From assembly GCF_006538705.1 (NCBI RefSeq), contig NZ_BJLP01000039.1:1-37337 (forward strand): 37,337 nucleotides of DNA. Reading direction: 5' to 3'. The notes beneath the pieces were generated by a model. That model worked only from the letters and a program-made list of their open reading frames with translations, searched no databases and was not told where the DNA came from. Positions 32,014 to 37,337 of the stretch are shown one piece after another. The translations under genes and the position numbers were made by a program. Each line of letters starts with the position of its first letter. Within the stretch, counting starts at the first letter, position 1. This DNA comes from Cellulomonas uda. GTDB lineage: Bacteria; Actinomycetota; Actinomycetes; Actinomycetales; Cellulomonadaceae.

Positions 32014-32019
32014 TCCTCC
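32014..32019 (-). promoter_or_regulatory. Ribosome-binding site GGAGGA supporting the CTG start of neuA
   Basis: On the minus strand GGAGGA is followed by 5 nt and CTG 32008. No ATG, GTG or TTG occurs in this frame from 31742 up to at least 32150. Confidence 0.65.
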
Positions 32020-32234
32020 GATGTCGTGTCCCGCGGGCGGGCGGCGGCTCGTGCGGTCTCGTCGTGCTGATCGGTCGTGCAGCTCGTTCGCGCAGATCGG
32101 TCGTGCGTGACGTCCCGCGTGGCCGGACGAGGGCCGGTGCGCGACCCGGCGTCAGCCGGGTGCGGCTCCGGCGGGAGGCCGGCCGTGGCCGGCGGACTCC
32201 GCCCGTGCCGACACTCGCGTCGGCCTGGTCATCC
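32020..32234. other. Divergent control region between the two arms of the glycan locus
   Basis: It contains a 12-bp direct repeat, GATCGGTCGTGC, at 32069-32080 and 32095-32106, 26 bp apart, in the promoter area of the minus-strand nonulosonate genes. I see no reading frame worth calling. The plus-strand -10 for the first GT2 gene follows at 32235. Confidence 0.5.
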
Positions 32235-32240
32235 TATGCT
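32235..32240 (+). promoter_or_regulatory. -10 element (TATGCT) for the first GT2 gene
   Basis: TATGCT in the context CCTATGCTG lies 112 nt before ATG 32352, giving a ~105-nt leader. The identical nonamer recurs at 33953-33961 before the second GT2 gene. Confidence 0.4.
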
Positions 32241-32351
32241 GTCGCCGACATGTGCCGTCGACGTCGGGCGTGTCGCCGCACCCGGGAGCGCCCGGGCGGG
32301 ACGCGGGCCGACCAGCGGCCGCGCGGCCGACGAGGGACACGGGAGGCGAGC

Positions 32352-33341
32352 ATGCCGGGCCGTCCGGACGCCCTGCTCGACGTCGTGGTGGCCGTGCACG
32401 ACGGCGCCCGGCACCTGCCGACGTTCGTCGCGAGCGCCCGCCGCAACCTCGCCCCCGGCATCCGGTTCGTGGTGGTGGACGACGCGTCGTCCGACGAGAC
32501 GCCGCAGCTGCTCGCACGAGCGGCGCGCGAGCTGCCGCTCGAGGTCGTGCGCAACCCCGAGAACCGCGGCGTCGCCGCGAGCCGCAACCGTGCGCTCGAC
32601 GCCGCGGACGCCCGCTACGTGACGTTCGTCGACGCCGACGACTGGTGCGCTCCCGGGCACCTGCCCGCGATGCTGTCAGCGGTCGAGCGCACGGGCGCCG
32701 CGATGGTGCGCACGGACCACGTGCGGGTCGACGGCCTGCGCCGCGAGGCCGAGCGCGCGCCGTGGGACGGACCGCGTGACGTGGCGTTCGCGGCGCGCGA
32801 GGGGATCGGCGACGCGGGCGGGCGCGCGCTGGTCGACTACCCGTACCTGTGGGCCGCCGCGTTCGACCGCGAGCGCATCGAGCCGCGGCTGCTGCGGTTC
32901 CACGAGGACCTGCGCACGGCCGCGGACCGCCCGTGGTTCTGGCGGCTGCACCTCGCGGACCTCACGTGCGCGGTGGTCGACAGCCCCGGGTACTTCTACC
33001 GGCGGTCCGCGGGCTCGGGCTCGCTCACGCAGGCCGGTGCCGACCGTCTGCTGGACTTCCTCCTCGCGTACGACCGCGTCCTCGACCTCGCGCTCGCCGA
33101 CGGCGACCCGGCCGTCGAGCGGCGCGCGCTGTACGGCGCGTGCCGGATCGTCGACTTCCACGTCTCCCGGCGGCACCGGCTCTCGCGTGCGCTGCAGCGC
33201 CGGCTGCTCGCGGGTGCGGCCGCGCTGCTCGCACGCGGCGGCGACGACGCCTTCGAGGTGGCCGTGCAGGGCGCACCCGCGGGCGGCCGACGGCTGCTGC
33301 GCGGGCTGCGCGCCACCGGCCGGGCGGCGGGTGCCGCATGA
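32352..33341 (+). CDS. Family 2 glycosyltransferase
   Basis: A 329-residue GT-A enzyme without membrane segments. The nucleotide-sugar domain covers residues ~7-220: LDVVVAVHDGARHLPTFVASARRN, FVVVDDASSDETPQLLA (D-D-A-S-S-D), NPENRGVAASRNRALDAA and YVTFVDADDWCAP (the metal-binding D-A-D). Then come acceptor-side DYPYLWAAAFDRERIEPRLLRFHEDLRTAADRPWFWRLHLA (E/D-D catalytic area) and VDSPGYFYRRSAGSGSLTQ. The tail is helical and Arg/Ala-rich. ATG 32352 has GGGAGG about 5 nt upstream. Its stop overlaps the next start (ATGA), so it is coupled to the unknown 33338 gene. It is divergent from the nonulosonate genes. Substrate unknown. Confidence 0.9.
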   Translation: MPGRPDALLDVVVAVHDGARHLPTFVASARRNLAPGIRFVVVDDASSDETPQLLARAARELPLEVVRNPENRGVAASRNRALDAADARYVTFVDADDWCAPGHLPAMLSAVERTGAAMVRTDHVRVDGLRREAERAPWDGPRDVAFAAREGIGDAGGRALVDYPYLWAAAFDRERIEPRLLRFHEDLRTAADRPWFWRLHLADLTCAVVDSPGYFYRRSAGSGSLTQAGADRLLDFLLAYDRVLDLALADGDPAVERRALYGACRIVDFHVSRRHRLSRALQRRLLAGAAALLARGGDDAFEVAVQGAPAGGRRLLRGLRATGRAAGAA

Positions 33342-34006
33342 GCACCCTGGTGCTCGCCACCGACGCGCGGCAGGTCGCACGCGCGTGCGACGCCGTGGCG
33401 TCCGGCGTGCTGCGCGACGACGACGGGCTGGTGCTGCTCGTCGCCACGCTCGACCCTGTGCCCGAGGTCGCGCCCTCGCCGCTCGACGGCGACGTGGGCG
33501 CGGGGCACGACCTGGCGGCGCGGGCCGCGGACGCGTTCGCGCGCGTGCTCGACCTGGGCGCGCTCGTCGCGCCGCAGCACCCGGCGGCGTGGGACGCGCG
33601 GGACCTCGCCGCGGGCGCCCCGGTGCTGCTCGACGCGCTCGCGGGCGTGCACCGCGTGGTCCGCTGCGTGGCGGGCCCGGTGCCCGTGCTGCCCCTCGTG
33701 CTGCCCGACGCGCGCACCGGCCTGCTGGGCGCGCACGAGGTCGTCGCCGACCCCCACCGGCTCGGCGCGGTCCCGACGCCCGAGCAGGCGTCGGCCGCGC
33801 ACGGCCGCGTGCTGCGCACCGCGCGACGCGCCCCGGGTGCGGTGCGCCGACGCGTCGAGCGGGCGCTGCGGCCGTGGTGGGAGCGACGCGTGCTCGCGCG
33901 CGCCGGGCGTGACCTGGCCGCGCTGCGCGCGCAGGACGACGCCGACGGGACGCCTATGCTGGCGCGGGCCGTGGCGGCCACGCCCGGGTGGAGGAGGAGA
34001 CGTTGA
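33338..34006 (+). CDS. Unrecognised protein between two glycosyltransferases
   Basis: A 222-residue protein I do not recognise. It opens MSTLVLATDARQVARACDAVASG, then LVLLVATLDPVP, HDLAARAADAFARVLDLGALVAPQHPAAW and VVRCVAGPVPVLPLVLPDARTGLLGAHEVVADP. This is alpha/beta sequence like half of a Rossmann fold but without a glycine-rich loop. The last third is Arg/Ala-rich helix. There is no signal peptide or membrane segment. ATGA overlap with the upstream GT2 stop and TTGA overlap with the downstream GT2 start show tight translational coupling, so it probably acts in the same complex or pathway, perhaps as a transferase partner or a divergent transferase. Confidence 0.7.
   Translation: MSTLVLATDARQVARACDAVASGVLRDDDGLVLLVATLDPVPEVAPSPLDGDVGAGHDLAARAADAFARVLDLGALVAPQHPAAWDARDLAAGAPVLLDALAGVHRVVRCVAGPVPVLPLVLPDARTGLLGAHEVVADPHRLGAVPTPEQASAAHGRVLRTARRAPGAVRRRVERALRPWWERRVLARAGRDLAALRAQDDADGTPMLARAVAATPGWRRRR
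33955..33960 (+). promoter_or_regulatory. Possible internal -10 (TATGCT) before the second GT2 gene
   Basis: The nonamer CCTATGCTG (33953-33961), identical to that at 32233-32241, lies inside the 33338 gene, 43 nt before TTG 34003. Confidence 0.3.
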
Positions 34007-35724
34007 CGGACGGCGAGCGCACGCCCGCGATCTCGGTCGTGGTGCCGACGCACGACGTGGTCGAGTGGGTCGACGACTGCCTGACCAGCATGCTCGACGA
34101 CCAGGACGTCGACCTCGAGGTGGTCGTCGTCGACGACGGCTCACGTGACGGCACGTGGGAGCGCGTCACGGCGCGCGCCGCGGCCGACCCGCGCGTGCGC
34201 GCCTTCCGGGCGCCGGGCGTGGGCGGCGGCCAGGCGCGCAACTTCGGTGTCGAGCAGGCCCGCGGCGAGTTCCTCGCGTTCGCGGACGGCGACGACCTGG
34301 TGCCGCGCGGCGCCTACGCGGCGATGCTCGCGTCCGCGCGCTCGTCGGGCTCCGACATGGTCGTCGGCGACTTCCTGAAGTTCTCCGCGCTGCAGACCTG
34401 GAGCCCCACCGAGCGGTGGACGGGCTTCGCCGAGCGGGCGCAGGGCCTGACGCTCACGGACCGTCCGCAGCTCGTGCGCAACCGCGCGTGCTGGAACCGG
34501 CTGTTCCGCACGCGGTTCTGGCGCGAGCAGGCCATCGCCTACCCGTCCGTCCCGCGCTCGAACGACATCGTCCCGATGGTGACCGCGCTCGTGGCGGCCC
34601 GCACGATCGACGTCGTCCCGGACCTCGTCTACCTCTACCGCGAGCGCCCCGGCGGCACGTCCATGACCGCCCAGGCGAGCGCCGACGCCGCGGTCGCGTC
34701 GTACCTCACGCAGGAGCTGCTGTGCGCGCGCCTGCTCGGCTCGTACGACGACGACCAGCTCGCCGCGACGTACTGGCAGATGGTGCTCAACGCCGACGGG
34801 TGGGTGCACCTGCGCCGCTACGCACGCGGCGCGCAGACGCCGGGCGAGCAGTCCGCTGTCCCGCAGCTCCTCACCGAGCTGCTCTCGCTGCGCCGGACCT
34901 ACACGTTCTCCCGCCTGCGGCCCGAGAAGCAGGCCGTCTACGCGCTGGGCACGCTCGGCGAGGTCGAGCTCGCGCGCGAGGTCCTGGACGCCATCGGCGA
35001 CGGCGGCACGGACCCCGTGCCGATGGACCCCGTGCGGGCCATGCGGGCCACGCTGGCCGCCGCGGGCACGGGCCTGCTCGACGAGCGCGCGCAGCGCGGG
35101 CTCGCGTACGCGCTCGTCGTCGAGAACGTCGCGGGACGCGCCGTCCCGGTCGACGAGGGGACCGCCGCCGAGCTCGTCGCGCTCGCCGCACCGCACACGG
35201 CGTGGTTCACCACGTCCGTCGCCCCCGTCGAGCGTCCGCAGGACCGCCTCGCGCGCGCCGCCCTCGTCGCGGGCGACGCGCACGCCCTGCGTGAGGCGTC
35301 CCGTGGCGGTGAGCCGCAGGTCGTCCAGTCCCTCGTCGTCGGGCGGACGGCCGCGCAGGTCGAGCTCGGCCTGCCCGCCGACCTCGCGGCCGGCGCGACG
35401 CTCGAGCTGCGCGCGTACAAGCCCGGGCGCCCCGAGACGCAGCGCCCCGTGGGGCGGGTCCGCCGCGACGGCGAGCGGTGGGTCGCCCGCGTGGGCGCGA
35501 GCGCGCTGCCGAGCGAGGGCACGTGGGCCCTCGAGCTGCTCGTGACCGCGCCCGACGGCGAGCTGCAGGTGCCGCTCGTCGTGCAACGGTCCGCGGTGCG
35601 CCTGGAGGGCGGACGCCTCGGCCGGCTCACGGTGCGGGGCAAGGGCACCGGCCTGGTGACCGTGACGCTGTTCCGCCGCCCGTCGGTCGTGCGCCGCGCG
35701 GTGCGCGCGCTGCGCCGTCGCTGA
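34003..35724 (+). CDS. Family 2 glycosyltransferase with long C-terminal extension
   Basis: A 573-residue protein. The GT-A domain is at ~8-230: AISVVVPTHDVVEWVDDCLTSML, VVVVDDGSRDGTWE, APGVGGGQARNFGVEQARGEFLAFADGDDLVP (metal-binding D-G-D), VRNRACWNRLFRTRFWREQ and VYLYRERPGGTSMT. A helical middle (~235-440) follows, and the C-terminal ~130 residues read as beta-sandwich (VQSLVVGRTAAQVELGLPADLAAGATLELRAY through LVTVTLFRRPS). This architecture occurs in wall-polymer transferases such as TarS/CDP-glycerol types. TTG 34003 was chosen because it overlaps the upstream stop (TTGA) and has GGAGGAG just upstream; GTG 33988 is possible. The 3' end runs into a repeat duplicating the stop-codon region. 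Confidence 0.9.
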   Translation: MTDGERTPAISVVVPTHDVVEWVDDCLTSMLDDQDVDLEVVVVDDGSRDGTWERVTARAAADPRVRAFRAPGVGGGQARNFGVEQARGEFLAFADGDDLVPRGAYAAMLASARSSGSDMVVGDFLKFSALQTWSPTERWTGFAERAQGLTLTDRPQLVRNRACWNRLFRTRFWREQAIAYPSVPRSNDIVPMVTALVAARTIDVVPDLVYLYRERPGGTSMTAQASADAAVASYLTQELLCARLLGSYDDDQLAATYWQMVLNADGWVHLRRYARGAQTPGEQSAVPQLLTELLSLRRTYTFSRLRPEKQAVYALGTLGEVELAREVLDAIGDGGTDPVPMDPVRAMRATLAAAGTGLLDERAQRGLAYALVVENVAGRAVPVDEGTAAELVALAAPHTAWFTTSVAPVERPQDRLARAALVAGDAHALREASRGGEPQVVQSLVVGRTAAQVELGLPADLAAGATLELRAYKPGRPETQRPVGRVRRDGERWVARVGASALPSEGTWALELLVTAPDGELQVPLVVQRSAVRLEGGRLGRLTVRGKGTGLVTVTLFRRPSVVRRAVRALRRR

Positions 35725-35777
35725 GCCGCCGTCGTCGCTGAGCTGCCCTCGTCGCTGAGGTGCCCCTCGTCGCTGAG
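35716..35777. repeat. Four copies of CGTCGCTGAG at 17-18 bp spacing, first one spanning a stop codon
   Basis: Copies at 35716-35725, 35733-35742, 35750-35759 and 35768-35777 are identical, with similar spacers (TGCCCTCG-like). The first contains the TGA of the GT2 gene. The tract lies between converging genes and probably arose by slippage duplication of the gene's 3' end. Confidence 0.85.
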
Positions 35778-35785
35778 CGGGCGGG

Positions 35786-36877
35786 TCAGCCCGCGAGCGC
35801 GCGCGGCGCCGGCCCGACGGGCGCCTGCCCGTCGAGGATGCGCAGGAAGTCGCGGCTCATCGCGTACGGCGGGTAGCGCGACGCGAACGCGGCCGCGTCG
35901 TGCGCCGTGCGCCGTGCCGTGCGCAGCGCCGACTGCACCGCGCGTGCCAGGTTCTCCACGACGTCGCCACCCGGGCGGTAGAACGTCACCCACGGCTCGT
36001 CGCCGAGCTCCGCGACCAGGTGCGCCTCCCGGGGGAGCACGCACGGGCGCCCGAGGGTCGCCGACAGCAGCACGGACCCCGAGTTCAGGACGCGCTCGTA
36101 CGGGAACACCATGACGTCCGCGGCCCGGAACCACGTCTGCATGTCCGCGTCCGCGACGAAGTCGTGGAACCGGACCGTGCGCACCCCGCGCGGCAGCGCC
36201 GCGTCCACCTGCGGCAGCACGTCGTCACGCGTCTTGCCCGCGAGCAGCAGCGTGAGGTCCTCGACGTCCTGCGCGACCCGCCCCGCGGCGGCCAGCAGCG
36301 TCGTGATGCCCTTGTAGGGACGGATCTGCCCGACGAAGCCGATGGTCGGCGACGTGAGCGGCACGTCGAGGCGCGCACGCGCCTGCGCCTGCGTCATCGA
36401 GTCGGGGTACACGCCGCGGTAGGACGCGTGGGGGAGCGTGACGACCTTCTCGACCGGCAGCGTGTACTCGTCCGCGACCGCCTCGACGGTGTGCCCGTTG
36501 AGCTGGATCACGACGTCCGCGAGCGCGGTCAGGTGCTGCGCGAGCTCCAGCTCCAGGTCGCGGTAGGCGACCTCGTGCGGCAGCTTGTTGTGCACCGTCC
36601 ACACCAGGCGCACGCCCGACGCGCGCGCCGCGCGGACGGTCGCGACGAACGTGTCGAGCCGCTCCCGCGCGGTCCTCGCGTCCGGTGCGGCCTGGCAGAT
36701 CGGCGACGTCCAGTGCACGTGCAGCACGTCGCCCGAGCCCAGTGCGCGCGTGCGGCGCACGAGCTCGTCGAACGCGGTCGTGCCCTGCACGTCCCAGCCG
36801 GCACCGCGCGTCGCGAGGTACAGCAGGTTGAGGTACGGGTTGTCGCGCCAGGCGGGGAACGCCAGCAGCGTGGGCAT
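35786..36877 (-). CDS. GT4-like glycosyltransferase (GT-B)
   Basis: A 363-residue protein from ATG 36877, with AGAGG upstream. The N-terminal half is PTLLAFPAWRDNPYLNLLYLATRGAGWDV, DVLHVHWTSPICQ, VRLVWTVHNKLPHE and ADVVIQLNGHTVEAVADEYTLPVEKVVTLPHASYRGVYP. The nucleotide-binding half is IGFVGQIRPYKGITTLLAAA, LTLLLAGKTRDD, VRFHDFVADADMQTWFRAADVMVFPYERVLNSGSVLLSATLGRPCVLP (the E-x7-S/E segment of retaining GT4-type enzymes) and PPYAMSRDFLRIL. It is typical of cytosolic transferases of exopolysaccharide or teichoic-type assembly. The upstream gene (partial) ends 15 nt before its start, so both are in one operon. It converges on the GT2 operon. Confidence 0.9.
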   Translation of the reverse strand: MPTLLAFPAWRDNPYLNLLYLATRGAGWDVQGTTAFDELVRRTRALGSGDVLHVHWTSPICQAAPDARTARERLDTFVATVRAARASGVRLVWTVHNKLPHEVAYRDLELELAQHLTALADVVIQLNGHTVEAVADEYTLPVEKVVTLPHASYRGVYPDSMTQAQARARLDVPLTSPTIGFVGQIRPYKGITTLLAAAGRVAQDVEDLTLLLAGKTRDDVLPQVDAALPRGVRTVRFHDFVADADMQTWFRAADVMVFPYERVLNSGSVLLSATLGRPCVLPREAHLVAELGDEPWVTFYRPGGDVVENLARAVQSALRTARRTAHDAAAFASRYPPYAMSRDFLRILDGQAPVGPAPRALAG

Positions 36878-36892
36878 GCGGATCCTCTCAGC

Positions 36893-37337
36893 TCACGCCG
36901 GGACGGCGGTCGGGTCGACGTGCAGCGTCCACGCGGTCGGCGGCGGTGCCTCGCCGCCTGCGCCGGACATCACCAGGCCGAGCGTCCCGCGCGGCGCCAA
37001 CGGCACCTCGGAGCGCGTGCCGAGCCCTTCGACGAGCAGGACGTGCACGTCCCAGCGGTCGCCGCCGCCGTCGGTGGCCGCCGCGGACTCGAGCGCGTGG
37101 CGCGGCACCAGGACGTCGACGTCGAGGTGCCACTGACGCGCGTGGAACGGCGAGCGCGGCACGGGGACGACGACGCGTGCGTCGGAGCCCTGCGCACGCA
37201 GCACGAGCGCGAGCTCGTCGATGCCGCCGCGCACGTGCGGCACCTGGACCGTGAGGCTCAGGACCCAGCCGCCCGCGGCCGGGCGCTGCGCACGCAGCTC
37301 GGCGGCGGCCGGGCAGCCGTGCAGGCGGGCCGCGACC
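36893..37337 (-). CDS. Partial gene, C-terminus of a glycan-locus protein
   Basis: About 147 residues are visible; the frame is open from the window edge (VAARLHGCPAAAELRAQRPAAGG...) to the TGA at 36893, so the N-terminus lies outside. The visible part is beta-rich: GWVLSLTVQVPHVRGGIDELALVLRAQG, ARVVVPVPRSPFHARQWHLDVDVLVP, RWDVHVLLVEGLGTRSEVPLAPRG and WTLHVDPTAVPA. Its general look matches the beta-sandwich C-terminus of the GT2 protein at 34003-35724, so it may be the tail of another large wall-polymer transferase; this is a guess from character, not alignment. A GTG at 37243 is in frame but is unlikely to be the start. Confidence 0.7.
   Translation of the reverse strand, partial: VAARLHGCPAAAELRAQRPAAGGWVLSLTVQVPHVRGGIDELALVLRAQGSDARVVVPVPRSPFHARQWHLDVDVLVPRHALESAAATDGGGDRWDVHVLLVEGLGTRSEVPLAPRGTLGLVMSGAGGEAPPPTAWTLHVDPTAVPA

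Noticed and set aside
1..37337. tRNA, rRNA, CRISPR, insertion sequence, integrase or phage genes
   Set aside because: None was recognised on either strand; the tandem tracts at 7514 and 35716 lack CRISPR-like spacers and the gene order is ordinary chromosomal.

Overview
The window looks like a piece of chromosome from a high-GC actinobacterium. The support is very strong G/C third-position bias, frequent GTG/TTG starts, WhiB1, a PdtaS-type sensor kinase, coproporphyrin-type heme genes and many apparently leaderless genes with a TAnnnT hexamer 6-8 nt before the start codon. A cellobiose-type ABC operon with CebR/CelR-like operators suggests a cellulolytic genus such as Cellulomonas or a close relative. 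That assignment is inference; no rRNA or marker tree is available here. I count 36 protein genes, two of them cut by the window ends. I see no tRNA, rRNA, CRISPR array, insertion sequence or prophage.

Layout. 1-2126: a secreted/membrane gene pair and an NYN-domain nuclease-like protein, all on the minus strand. 2479-6202 (plus): a MarR regulator, a HemG-like flavodoxin, coproporphyrin ferrochelatase, coproheme decarboxylase (the last two steps of heme synthesis) and a small META-domain protein. 6220-12185 (minus): glutamate dehydrogenase, then a LacI/CebR-like repressor downstream of a binding protein and two permeases. The control region of this operon carries two clear CebR-like boxes plus two weaker ones, and three hairpins separate the binding-protein gene from the permease genes. 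12565-15952: DUF2505-like protein, PdtaS, WhiB1 and a small membrane protein. 15982-21450 (minus): a two-component system followed by a MacB/FtsX-type ABC transporter, a common envelope-stress or drug-response module. 21702-27560: an OmpR/histidine kinase pair, mannose-6-phosphate isomerase, a GtrA-like membrane protein, purK and purE.

27613-37337 is a surface-glycan locus. On the minus strand are a CMP-nonulosonate synthetase fused to a HAD phosphatase, a NeuB-type synthase lacking its usual C-terminal SAF domain, a GT52/polysialyltransferase-like enzyme and a second GT-B-like transferase. Divergently, on the plus strand, are two family-2 glycosyltransferases with an unrecognised protein between them. 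A GT4-like transferase and a partial gene follow on the minus strand. The NeuB sequence resembles the 9-phosphate synthases (animal NANS, bacterial Kdn-9-P synthase), and the HAD domain is fused to the cytidylyltransferase. The most economical reading is Man-6-P (or ManNAc-6-P) + PEP to a 9-phosphate, dephosphorylation, CMP activation, then transfer into a wall polymer such as a teichulosonic acid. ManA, about 5 kb away, could supply Man-6-P. This is inferred from sequence.

The points most worth a second look are the apparent CTG start of the CMP-synthetase/HAD fusion, the SAF-less NeuB, the multi-operator sugar promoter, the HemG-like flavodoxin beside the last two heme genes, and two short tandem-repeat tracts next to gene ends.
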